Shown in pieces: positions 1-6,926 of a stretch of DNA of 51,927 bases. The translations under genes were made by a program, and so were the position numbers. The notes beneath the pieces were generated by a model. It was given only the letters and a program-made list of their open reading frames with translations. It was not told where the DNA came from and searched no databases. Each line of letters begins with the position of its first letter. The stretch's first letter is position 1. Source of the stretch: Allobosea sp. Tri-44 (GTDB lineage: Bacteria; Pseudomonadota; Alphaproteobacteria; Rhizobiales; Beijerinckiaceae); the NCBI RefSeq assembly GCF_004123845.1, contig NZ_NBDP01000040.1, positions 1 to 51,927 on the forward strand. The letters are read 5' to 3'.

Positions 1-137
1 AAAGCCAAAGCTCGTCGCCATCATCGCGACGGCCCGAAAACTCGTCACGATCCTCAATGCCGTCATCCGGGACCAACAACCATGGCGCGAACAAGACGCT
101 TGACCACCAAGACAGTCGCTCACCCCTACCCCTCTCC
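1..137 (+). repeat. Left copy of terminal inverted repeat (IS110 right end plus REP arm)
   Basis: Positions 1-137 are the reverse complement of 51791-51927 with one mismatch (position 128 A against 51800). The shared part covers the transposase tail, about 25 bases of IS right end and the first arm of a REP-like hairpin. After 137 the two copies diverge. Confidence 0.9.
2..103 (+). CDS. IS110-family transposase, C-terminal fragment (cut by window start)
   Basis: The first 33 codons read in one frame to a TGA at 101-103. They give the tail typical of IS110/IS1111-type transposases: a basic helix followed by TILNAVIRDQQPW. The rest of the gene lies to the left, outside the window. IS110 enzymes are RuvC-like DEDD recombinases with a C-terminal serine motif; neither part is visible here, so activity cannot be judged. 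An identical 33-codon tail occurs on the minus strand at the other end of the window. The family call rests on this tail only. Confidence 0.75.
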   Translation, partial: KPKLVAIIATARKLVTILNAVIRDQQPWREQDA

Positions 138-151
138 TTTCAGGAGAGGGG
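129..151. repeat. REP-like hairpin next to the IS end and the enamidase stop
   Basis: CCCCTCTCC (129-137), loop TTTCA, GGAGAGGGG (143-151). The 9-bp perfect stem lies 30 bases past the enamidase stop codon (minus strand), so it could help end that transcript. The same hairpin type adjoins the other IS copy at 51776-51799. Confidence 0.7.
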
Positions 152-180
152 ATTCCGCCGGCGTCTCGTCTGTCGAGCGC

Positions 181-1377
181 TCAATGCGCCACCGACGGGA
201 TTTTCTCCGCCGGCGGGGTGTTGCGGCTGATGCCGCTGCGGACGATGCCGTCGATCACGATCATGCCGATGCCGGGCAGATCGCCGAGCTGGATCGAGTT
301 GAGGAAGCTCGTGCCGGCCGAGTGCTGGGCCTTGTCCATGAAGACGAAATCGGCGCTGCGGCCGACCTCGATCAGGCCGCAATCGAGGCTGCGCATCCGG
401 GCGGTGTTGCCGGTGGCGAAGCAGAACGCCACCTCGGCCGGAACGTCGCCGAGCGAAGACAGCATCGAGACCATGCGGACGATGCCGAGCGGCTGCACGC
501 CCGAGCCCGCCGGTCCGTCGGTGCCGAGGATGACGCGCTGCAATTCGTCCATCTCGCGGGCGACGCGCAGGGTGTAGAGCGCGGCGCGCTCATTGCCGTT
601 ATGGACCAGTTCGAGGCCGCGCTTGCAGCCCTCGCAGATACAGCGGATCTCCTTGTCCGGCAAAGCGGTATGGCCGCCATTGATATGGCCGACAACGTCG
701 GTATCGGCCTCGAGCACGACGTCGGCGCCGATCAGGCCGGAGCCGGGGATCGAAGGGCCGCCGGTGTGGATGGTCGATTGGATCCCGTATTTGCGGGCCC
801 AGGCGACCATCTCCCTGGCGCGTGCGCCGTCCTTGACGCCACCGAGCCCGACCTCGCCGAGCAATCTCACGCCGGCATCGGCCAGGTCCTTGAAGTCCTG
901 CTCGACCATGCCGGGCTCGATCACCGGTGCGCCGGCATGGACCTTGACGCCGCCGGGGCGAAAGGCGGTGAAGGCACGCTGCGCATAGATCGCCATCGCC
1001 TTCAGGCCGACGATGTCCTTCGGCCGGCCCGGTGTGTGGACCTCGCCGGCCGAGATCATGGTGGTGACGCCGCCATGCATGGTCGAATCGATCCAGCCGA
1101 ACTGGTTCTGGCGCGGCGTCCAGTCGCCGGCGACCGGGTGGACATGGCTGTCGATCAGGCCGGGTGAGAGCACCGTGCCGTTGGCGTCGATCACAGTGTC
1201 GGCCTGGTCGGTGTCGAGATCCTTGAAGCGACCGACCGCGGCGATCCGGCCGCCGATGGCGATGAGCGTGTCGGCTTCGAGGATCGGACGCTCGATGTCG
1301 CCGGAGAGCATCAGGCCGATATTCTTCACCACCAGCTTATGGGTGCTGCTGACCGTCGTCGCCTGCTGTTCAGCCAT
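181..1377 (-). CDS. Enamidase-type metal-dependent amidohydrolase
   Basis: A 398-residue cytoplasmic amidohydrolase that closely resembles enamidase (Ena) of nicotinate fermentation, which hydrolyses 6-oxo-1,4,5,6-tetrahydronicotinate. The binuclear metal site is complete: H78-V-H80 in GLIDSHVHP, bridging E175 in LLGEVGLG, H204 in HTGGPSIPG, H231 in HINGGH and D287 in GTDGPAG. This is the enamidase layout, with Glu rather than carboxylated Lys as the bridge, recalled from the Eubacterium barkeri enzyme. Other shared stretches are GGVTTMISAGEVHTPGRPKD and SRNTPPAEK. The start ATG follows AGGGCGG. It is divergent from fdxA, with a GntR-type half-site pair between them. No other nicotinate genes are in the window, so the true substrate may be another cyclic enamide. 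The family call is firm and the substrate is inferred. Confidence 0.85.
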   Translation of the reverse strand: MAEQQATTVSSTHKLVVKNIGLMLSGDIERPILEADTLIAIGGRIAAVGRFKDLDTDQADTVIDANGTVLSPGLIDSHVHPVAGDWTPRQNQFGWIDSTMHGGVTTMISAGEVHTPGRPKDIVGLKAMAIYAQRAFTAFRPGGVKVHAGAPVIEPGMVEQDFKDLADAGVRLLGEVGLGGVKDGARAREMVAWARKYGIQSTIHTGGPSIPGSGLIGADVVLEADTDVVGHINGGHTALPDKEIRCICEGCKRGLELVHNGNERAALYTLRVAREMDELQRVILGTDGPAGSGVQPLGIVRMVSMLSSLGDVPAEVAFCFATGNTARMRSLDCGLIEVGRSADFVFMDKAQHSAGTSFLNSIQLGDLPGIGMIVIDGIVRSGISRNTPPAEKIPSVAH

Positions 1378-1468
1378 CGTATCCGCCCTGTCGTCCGTTG
1401 CCGAAATCTGCCGCCATCCTCAGCGCCGGAAGCCCGATTGACAAGCGTGGCGGGACGCGACATATTGT

Positions 1469-1478
1469 TTGTATACGA
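1469..1478. promoter_or_regulatory. Candidate GntR-type operator between enamidase and fdxA
   Basis: TTGTATACGA, within TTTGTATACGAAT, fits the FadR/FCD GntR operator pattern TnGTnnACnA. It sits 92 bases upstream of the enamidase ATG and 51 bases upstream of the fdxA ATG. No GntR gene is in the window. Confidence 0.4.
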
Positions 1479-1528
1479 ATGAATTTCTGCCCCGTTCGGA
1501 CCCGGCTGTCAAGCAGCAAGGATCGTGC

Positions 1529-1858
1529 ATGCCTTACGCCGTCACCAGCGCCTGCATCCGTTGCAAATACATGGATTGCGTCGAGGTCTGCCCGGTCGAC
1601 TGCTTCTATGAGGGCGAGAACATGCTCGTCATCCATCCGGACGAATGCATCGACTGCGGCGTCTGCGAGCCGGAATGCCCCGCCGAGGCGATCGTCGCCG
1701 ACGGCGCCGATGGAGCTGAGCAGTGGCTGACCTTGAATGCGCGCCTAGCGCCGCTCTGGCCGAATATTACGCAGAAGAGTGAGCCGCCGGCCGATGCCGA
1801 CGACTGGAAGGGAATACCGGACAAGATCGACCTACTTTCCGAACGTCCGGCAATGTGA
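1529..1858 (+). CDS. fdxA: 7Fe ferredoxin FdxA
   Basis: A small electron carrier of 109 residues with one [3Fe-4S] and one [4Fe-4S] cluster. The cysteines match the Azotobacter FdI pattern: C9, C17 and C50 for the 3Fe cluster; C21, C40, C43 and C46 for the 4Fe cluster; C12 and C25 are also present. The C-terminal extension past the clusters is typical of FdxA. ATG 1529 is chosen because AAGGA (1518-1522) precedes it by six bases; an earlier in-frame ATG would add a tail not seen in the family. A ferredoxin-NADP reductase follows 60 bases downstream on the same strand, so the two likely form an electron-transfer pair. Confidence 0.93.
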   Translation: MPYAVTSACIRCKYMDCVEVCPVDCFYEGENMLVIHPDECIDCGVCEPECPAEAIVADGADGAEQWLTLNARLAPLWPNITQKSEPPADADDWKGIPDKIDLLSERPAM

Positions 1859-1918
1859 TATTGGGTGGCCTGCATCCGATAATCTGCTAAATCGCTAGAC
1901 TATCTGAGGATCGATGAG

Positions 1919-2692
1919 ATGAGCAATTTTTACGAGGAGCGCGTGCTCTCAGTCCATCACTGGACCGATACGCTCTTCAGCTTTACGACGACCCGCGACA
2001 CGACCTTCCGCTTCAAGAACGGCCAGTTCACGATGATCGGGATCAAGGTCGGCGAGAAGCCGCTGCTGCGCGCCTACAGCGTCGCCAGCACCAATTACGA
2101 CGAGAACCTCGAGTTCTTCTCGATCAAGGTGCCGGATGGTCCGCTGACCTCGCGCCTGCAGAACCTCCAGGTCGGCGACCCGATCATCATCGGCAAGAAG
2201 GCGACGGGCACGCTGGTGCTCGACAACCTCAAGGACGGCAAGCGCCTGTTCCTGCTCGGTACCGGCACGGGCCTCGCCCCGTTCCTGTCGCTGATCCGCG
2301 ATCCCGAGACCTATGAGCGCTACGAGAAGGTCGTTCTCGTCCATGGCTGCCGCCAGGTCTCGGAGCTCGCCTATGGCGAGCGTATCCAGCAGGATCTTCC
2401 GAACGACGAGTTCCTCGGCGAGATGATCCGCGAGCAGCTCATCTATTATCCGACAGTGACCCGCGAGCCCTTCCGCAATCGCGGCCGCATCACCGATCTC
2501 ATCACCTCCGGCCAGCTCTTCAGCGATACCGGCATGGGGCCGTTCGACCCCGCCGGCGACCGCTTCATGCTCTGCGGCAGCCCGCAGATGCTGGTCGACC
2601 TCAGGCAGATCTTCGACGAGCGGGGCCTCGAGGAAGGCAATCACGGCGAGGCCGGCGACTACGTCATCGAGAAGGCTTTCGCCGAGCGCTGA
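1919..2692 (+). CDS. fpr: Ferredoxin--NADP reductase
   Basis: A 257-residue FAD protein that moves electrons between NADP(H) and ferredoxin in the cytoplasm. The FAD-binding motif RAYSVAS is at 51-57, and the NADP pyrophosphate-binding loop GTGTGLAPF at 114-122. The C-terminal NADP half carries the LCGSPQM motif. Length and the C-terminal end YVIEKAFAER fit the bacterial Fpr subclass of proteobacteria. It lies 60 bases after fdxA on the same strand, and that ferredoxin is its probable partner. Such enzymes commonly support oxidative-stress defence and Fe-S repair; regulation was not visible here. Confidence 0.95.
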   Translation: MSNFYEERVLSVHHWTDTLFSFTTTRDTTFRFKNGQFTMIGIKVGEKPLLRAYSVASTNYDENLEFFSIKVPDGPLTSRLQNLQVGDPIIIGKKATGTLVLDNLKDGKRLFLLGTGTGLAPFLSLIRDPETYERYEKVVLVHGCRQVSELAYGERIQQDLPNDEFLGEMIREQLIYYPTVTREPFRNRGRITDLITSGQLFSDTGMGPFDPAGDRFMLCGSPQMLVDLRQIFDERGLEEGNHGEAGDYVIEKAFAER

Positions 2693-2719
2693 GGCACGTC
2701 TCCAACCGCATTTTCCGTG

Positions 2720-2809
2720 ATGGTCGGGCTTGTCCCGACCATCCATGTCTCCACGTCCCTGATCGCGTGCGGTGTTCAAGACGTGGATGCTCGCCACGAG
2801 GGCGAGCAT
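2720..2809. repeat. Pair of 23-nt palindromes (REP/BIME-like)
   Basis: Two hairpins of the same design, 9-bp arms with a 5-base loop, begin 67 bases apart. The first is ATGGTCGGG..CCCGACCAT at 2720-2742. The second is ATGCTCGCC..GGCGAGCAT at 2787-2809. They fill the fpr-DUF3297 gap. Related pairs occur at 8747-8834 and 18689-18788. The first could also act as the fpr terminator. Confidence 0.75.
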
Positions 2810-2889
2810 GACGCGTGCAGCGGCTTTTTGCCGAACGCGTCACGGCCTGCTACCTGTCCGGCAAATCACCTCGACCGACGAGTAGCGCC

Positions 2890-3132
2890 ATGACCGAGAC
2901 CTTGCCCGACCGGCTGTCCTCCAATCCCAACAGCCCGTTCTACAACGAGGAGCTGCTCGCGAGAGATATCGGCGTCCGCTTCAAAGGCGCCGAAAAGACC
3001 AATGTCGAGGAATACTGCGTCAGCGAGGGCTGGGTCCGCCTGACCGCCGGCAATGCCAAGGACCGCCATGGCAATCCGATGACGATCAAGCTCAAGGGCA
3101 CGGTCGAGCCCTATTTCCGCAAGGCCGAGTGA
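2890..3132 (+). CDS. DUF3297 family protein
   Basis: An 80-residue protein that matches the DUF3297 family, recognised by the core KTNVEEYCVSEGWVR and the end NPMTIKLKGTVEPYF. No membrane segment or signal peptide is present. The family is widespread in proteobacteria and has no proven function; no catalytic motif is apparent. ATG 2890 is taken because the residues from MTETLPDRL onward match the family start. It overlaps the 3' end of the convergent DUF1772 gene by 22 bases, so the two transcripts run into each other. Confidence 0.8.
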   Translation: MTETLPDRLSSNPNSPFYNEELLARDIGVRFKGAEKTNVEEYCVSEGWVRLTAGNAKDRHGNPMTIKLKGTVEPYFRKAE

Positions 3133-3617
3133 GACTCGCCGCCGCGGGCGATCGCCAGCGCGAAGGCGGCGATCGCCAGCACCGAAAGACCCGCCCGCAC
3201 AGCGTGAAGCGCTGCCCAGCGCTCGATCAGGGCCCGGCTTGCCGCCCCCGCCTGCTCTGGGCCGAGCGCCAGCAGCGCATCGTTCACCGGCGCGATCACG
3301 ATCAGGGTGAAGGGCAGATTGGCGAGCATCAGTGCTGCGCCGGCGAGCCAGAGCGGATGTCGCATCCGCCAGAACGCTAGCACCCCAACAAGGCTCGCCA
3401 ACACCGCGAGCCCGGCCTGCATCCGCGCCGCGCGCGGATAGCTCTCCTGCCAGTGCCGCAGCAGCGGGGCGTCTGCGAGCGCGAGGCGCGCCGGCTGCTC
3501 GGCGACGAGAATGTAGAACGCCGCACCGGCGAACAATGTCGCCAGGATCAGCGCGGCGAGGCCGATGGCGGAAATGCCGCGGCGTTGCGTGGTCGCATCG
3601 AGACTGGATTCGGATAT
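3111..3617 (-). CDS. DUF1772 (anthrone-oxygenase-like) membrane protein with ATA start
   Basis: A small integral membrane protein with about four hydrophobic segments and the family landmark GAAFYILVAEQPARL near the N terminus. DUF1772 members are linked to anthrone oxygenases, but most have no known substrate. The first canonical start in frame (TTG 3536) would cut into the first membrane helix. Reading upstream, a good Shine-Dalgarno GGAGG sits five bases before ATA at 3617-3615, giving ISESSLDATTQRR before the helix. An in-frame stop lies further upstream with no ATG or GTG between. The start is therefore either a non-standard ATA or a mutated ATG. It is divergent from a MarR gene and shares the palindromic operator with it. 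Confidence 0.65.
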   Translation of the reverse strand: MSESSLDATTQRRGISAIGLAALILATLFAGAAFYILVAEQPARLALADAPLLRHWQESYPRAARMQAGLAVLASLVGVLAFWRMRHPLWLAGAALMLANLPFTLIVIAPVNDALLALGPEQAGAASRALIERWAALHAVRAGLSVLAIAAFALAIARGGESHSALRK

Positions 3618-3637
3618 GGTCGCCTCCTCAAAATAAA

Positions 3638-3669
3638 CAGCATGCTATTCATTATTGCATAGCATGCTG
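3638..3669. promoter_or_regulatory. Palindromic operator in the DUF1772/marR divergent promoter
   Basis: Perfect 11-bp arms CAGCATGCTAT (3638-3648) and ATAGCATGCTG (3659-3669) flank a 10-base AT-rich spacer. Its position between a divergent MarR gene and its neighbour fits a MarR dimer site that controls both. Confidence 0.65.
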
Positions 3670-3699
3670 TCCGATTGCAATCTCGCCGAATCAGACCTC

Positions 3700-4143
3700 A
3701 TGACCAGCTTCAAGACCAGCTCCGCCGGCTACCTCGCCAACCATGTCGCCCGCCTGTTCGCACGCGAACTGGCCGAGGCGGTGCGCCCGCTCGGCCTCGC
3801 CCCGGCGCAGTTCATGGTGCTGCTCGAGCTCTGGCGCGAGGAGGGGCTGACGCAGAAAGACCTGGTCGGCCGGCTCGATGTCGAGCAGGCGACCATGGCG
3901 GCGACACTGGCCCGCATGGAGCGCGACGGCCTGATCGAGCGCCGGCCCGACCAGGCCGATGCCCGTGCCCGTCGCATTCAGCTCACGTCACGGGCGCGGG
4001 CGCTGCAGGAACCGGCGCTCGCCGCCGCGAAGGGCGTCAATGCGCGGGCGTTGGCCGGCTTCTCCGACGACGAGCGTGAGGCTGTCCTCTCCGGCTTGCG
4101 CCGCATCGTCGGTGCGCTCACGCGCAGTGCAGAGCTCGGTTAA
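3700..4143 (+). CDS. MarR family transcriptional regulator
   Basis: A 147-residue winged-helix regulator. The N-terminal dimerisation helix (GYLANHVARLFARELAEAVRPLG) is followed by the HTH (LTQKDLVGRLDVEQATMAATLARMERDGLIERR) and the wing with DxRAR. ATG 3700 is preferred because it gives the usual family N terminus and leaves the palindrome at 3638-3669 outside the gene. Earlier in-frame starts (ATG 3664, TTG 3655) would place the operator at or over the start codon. No strong ribosome-binding site supports any of the three. It probably represses itself and the divergent DUF1772 membrane gene; the ligand is unknown. Confidence 0.85.
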   Translation: MTSFKTSSAGYLANHVARLFARELAEAVRPLGLAPAQFMVLLELWREEGLTQKDLVGRLDVEQATMAATLARMERDGLIERRPDQADARARRIQLTSRARALQEPALAAAKGVNARALAGFSDDEREAVLSGLRRIVGALTRSAELG

Positions 4144-4178
4144 GTCAGCGACGCAACGAGAGGCGGCATTGGTCGACG

Positions 4179-5276
4179 TCAGCTCGGCACGGCGCCGCGA
4201 AGCAATCCCTCGAGCTCGGCCTGGCGGGTCACGCCTGTCTTGGCGAAGACCTGCCTCAGCGTGGTGCGGGCCGTCCCTTCGGTCCAGCCGAGCGCGGCCG
4301 CCGCCTCGCGCGGGGCGTGGCCACCTGCGATCAGCGCAGCGAGCCGCGCTTCCGACGGACTGAGGTCGAAGAGGCCGGCGACGAGGTCGGCCGACGGTGC
4401 CTTGGCCTGGACCAGCGGAGTTGCGACGAGGATCGCGGTCGCCTGGCTGAACAGGTCGTGGGCTGCGCCCTTGATCGGGACGAGGTGAAAGATGATCGGC
4501 GGCAAGTCATTGCGCGCCCGCATCGGGATCGAACGGACCGCAGCCATCTGCCCGCCTCGGCTCAGCGCCTCCAGAGCGGTCGCGAAAAGCGCATCGGCGC
4601 CGGCATCGGTCAGCTTCAGGCGCGAGGGAAGGTCCTCGATGGCAGATGGCATCAGTCGCGTGAGAAGGCTGTTGGCGGCGAGAATCCGGCCGCCCTTGCC
4701 GAGTACCGCTGCGGCCAGGCGCATCAGCTCCAGCGCTGCGGCTGCGCTGCGCGCGCGCTCGACCTCCAGATGATTGGCGATCAAGGCCGCCCGCGCCAGA
4801 TGGGGCCGGACCCGGTCGAGCGCCGCGACGACCGTCCGGGGAAACGGTCCGTCCGCGAAGGGTTTTTCGAGATTGACCATCGCGAAATCGCCCGACGGGA
4901 TGCTGATCGCGGTCGCGACGCCGGAGCCGTAGCCGCGCGGAATCAGGAAGTCGCTATAGAGGGGCAATTGTTCGGCCTCGCCGGGGGCAAAGACGTCACC
5001 GTCGGTGATGAAGCCGGCGTGCTGAAAGGCGATGGCCCGCTTGGTGCGCTCGTTCTGCGCGCCGCCCTGGGCGAGCCAGATCTCGTCCCACATCTCCTTG
5101 AACGTGTCGCTCGTGCTGACGACCGACAGGCGCGCCTCGCCGATCCGGGAGAACAGCGCTGCCGTCGCGTCACAATCGCGTGCCAGCCCCTCGAGCCAAC
5201 CCTGCCATCGCTCGGGAATCACGGCGGCCTCATAGAGACCGTCGATCAGCGCCTCGTATCCATCGCCGAATGGCAA
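4179..5276 (-). CDS. LuxR-type helix-turn-helix regulator
   Basis: A 365-residue regulator with a C-terminal LuxR/FixJ-type HTH (about residues 300-360: LSPSEARLAALIAGG, then AAALGWTEGTARTTLRQVFAKTGV). The long N-terminal part has no receiver Asp pocket or P-loop. A PAS-like region near residues 180-280 (RILAANSLLTRLM) resembles the sensor part of orphan LuxR proteins common in Hyphomicrobiales. It lies convergent with marR and is followed upstream by a GNAT gene on the same strand. Target genes and ligand cannot be read from the sequence. Confidence 0.8.
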   Translation of the reverse strand: MPFGDGYEALIDGLYEAAVIPERWQGWLEGLARDCDATAALFSRIGEARLSVVSTSDTFKEMWDEIWLAQGGAQNERTKRAIAFQHAGFITDGDVFAPGEAEQLPLYSDFLIPRGYGSGVATAISIPSGDFAMVNLEKPFADGPFPRTVVAALDRVRPHLARAALIANHLEVERARSAAAALELMRLAAAVLGKGGRILAANSLLTRLMPSAIEDLPSRLKLTDAGADALFATALEALSRGGQMAAVRSIPMRARNDLPPIIFHLVPIKGAAHDLFSQATAILVATPLVQAKAPSADLVAGLFDLSPSEARLAALIAGGHAPREAAAALGWTEGTARTTLRQVFAKTGVTRQAELEGLLRGAVPS

Positions 5277-5310
5277 TCGGGTCTCCCTCTCGCAGAACGT
5301 GCAACCATAG

Positions 5311-5856
5311 CTAGCATGCTTCTCGCGAAAGCGTCTTGTAGAAGAAGGTCGAGCCGCAATCGCGTCCGTCCGGCATCAGCGCATAGCGCGGGATGGTGCC
5401 GACCTCGGTCCAGCCGAGACGGTTGTAGAGGCGCCGCGCCGCGCCCGCCTCGTCGGTGTCGAGCACGAGGAGGTCGCGCCCCAGCGCCAGCGCGGCAGCC
5501 TCCGCCGCCCGCATCAGCGCCTCGCCGATGCCGCGGCGCCGTGCCCGGGACTCCACCAATACCTTGGCGATCTCGGCCCGGTGCGGTTGGTTCGGCTTGG
5601 CCGTTGGATGGAGCTGAGCTGTTCCGACGATGCCGCTCTCGTCGCGTGCGACGAAGAGCAGGATGCGTTCGGCTGTGACCTCGGCCGCGACGCCGCGCCA
5701 GAAGCCTTCGAAATCGTCCTGCGTGTTCCACTCCATGAAGCCGACCGAGGCGCCGTTGGCGACGGCGTCATGCAGGATCTCGGTTAGATCGGGGATGGCG
5801 GCCAGCGCTGCGTCCCCGTCGAGCTGTTCGATCGTCACGCTGTCCAACTCCGTCAT
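5311..5856 (-). CDS. GNAT family N-acetyltransferase
   Basis: A 181-residue acyltransferase of the GCN5 fold. The acetyl-CoA pyrophosphate loop is RARRRGIGEALM, and the following strand/helix LLVLDTDEAGAARRLYNRLGW is the classic motif B region with the late Tyr. ATG 5856 is chosen because GGAGG lies six bases upstream; a longer frame would add a low-complexity basic tail. Substrate unknown; a small amine or antibiotic-like amine is possible. It lies 34 bases upstream of the LuxR regulator on the same strand and may be co-transcribed with it. Confidence 0.85.
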   Translation of the reverse strand: MTELDSVTIEQLDGDAALAAIPDLTEILHDAVANGASVGFMEWNTQDDFEGFWRGVAAEVTAERILLFVARDESGIVGTAQLHPTAKPNQPHRAEIAKVLVESRARRRGIGEALMRAAEAAALALGRDLLVLDTDEAGAARRLYNRLGWTEVGTIPRYALMPDGRDCGSTFFYKTLSREAC

Positions 5857-5892
5857 GCTTCGCCTCCGCGCGCCGCCGGCTGGCGGCAATAC

Positions 5893-5923
5893 CTACTATG
5901 CAAGATTGATTCCATTATAGTAG
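5893..5923. promoter_or_regulatory. AT-rich inverted repeat upstream of the GNAT gene
   Basis: CTACTAT (5893-5899) and ATAGTAG (5917-5923) flank a 17-base AT-rich spacer, in an otherwise GC-rich gap of 241 bases between GNAT and the NlpC/P60 gene. This may be a promoter with a regulator site. Nothing else was recognised in this gap. Confidence 0.35.
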
Positions 5924-6097
5924 ATTGCGGTAAGCCCGGCCACTCCGCTCCGCCGTCAACCCGGATTTTACGACGTTTGGCGAATTCCGGTCTCTCAGGC
6001 CCAAATCCGGCAGGTGATTTCCGAAAAAGTCACGGGCTCATGTTTTGCTCAGGGCCGGAAGACGCCGGAAACGGCGCGGGCGCAAGGGGAGGCGTCG

Positions 6098-6865
6098 ATG
6101 AACAGGGGCTTGGAATACGTCGGCCGGTCGGTGGTCCGCTTCATCACGCGCGGCAAGCCGCAGAGCGGCCCGGTCGACGGCAAGGCACTGGCCCGCCTGA
6201 AGGCTGCGCTGAGACCCGGCGACGTGCTGCTGGTCGAAGGCCACATGAAGGTCTCGGCGGCGATCAAGTATCTGACCCAGTCGACCTGGTCGCATGCGGC
6301 GCTCTATGTCGGCGACACCGGCCGGTTCAGCCCCGAGGGCGAACCGCTCGTCCTCGCCGAAGTCGAGATGGATGTCGGCTGCGTGCTGTCGCCCTTGTCG
6401 AAATATGGTGCCTTCGGCACCCGCATCTGCCGGCCCCAGGCCCTCGATCGGGAAGGCCGCCAGATCGCCGTCGACTATGTGCTCGAGCGGCTCGGCACGC
6501 AGTATGACCTCAAGAACATCCTCGACCTGGCGCGCTGGCTGATTCCTATTCCCTGGGCACCAGCCGGTTTCCGTCGCCGCATGATCGCGCTGGGCTCCGG
6601 CGATCCGACACGGGCGATCTGCTCGACCCTGATCGCCCAGGCCTTCGAGGCGGCGCGCTATCCGGTGTTGCCGACCGTCGAATATGCCAGTGCGATGGAT
6701 GAGCAGGATTTCGAGGAGATCCTGCACATCCGGCATCATTCGCTCTATATGCCGCGCGATTTCGACATCTCGCCCTATTTCTCCGTGGTGAAGCCGACCC
6801 TGGAGGCCGGTTTCGACTATAAGCGGCTGAATTGGGCGCAGGAGCGCCTGCTCGCGGCAGAGTGA
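6098..6865 (+). CDS. YiiX/YebB-like permuted NlpC/P60 cysteine hydrolase
   Basis: A 255-residue protein with the circularly permuted papain-like fold of the YiiX/YebB group. The order is reversed against classical NlpC/P60: the catalytic His comes first (H66 in TWSHAALYVGD), an acidic stretch follows (LAEVEMDVG, 87-94), and the Cys comes last (C175 in AICSTLIAQAF). Members are thought to cleave amide or ester bonds in cell-wall or lipid substrates. No clear signal peptide is present. ATG 6098 follows AGGGGAGG by five bases; a longer frame to 6014 has no such site. It lies 61 bases before lepA on the same strand and may share its transcript. Confidence 0.8.
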   Translation: MNRGLEYVGRSVVRFITRGKPQSGPVDGKALARLKAALRPGDVLLVEGHMKVSAAIKYLTQSTWSHAALYVGDTGRFSPEGEPLVLAEVEMDVGCVLSPLSKYGAFGTRICRPQALDREGRQIAVDYVLERLGTQYDLKNILDLARWLIPIPWAPAGFRRRMIALGSGDPTRAICSTLIAQAFEAARYPVLPTVEYASAMDEQDFEEILHIRHHSLYMPRDFDISPYFSVVKPTLEAGFDYKRLNWAQERLLAAE

Positions 6866-6926
6866 AACGGCAGTCGATCTGCCTCGCACCCTTGGCGCAA
6901 GGGGCGCGCACTGCTATGGCGCGCGC

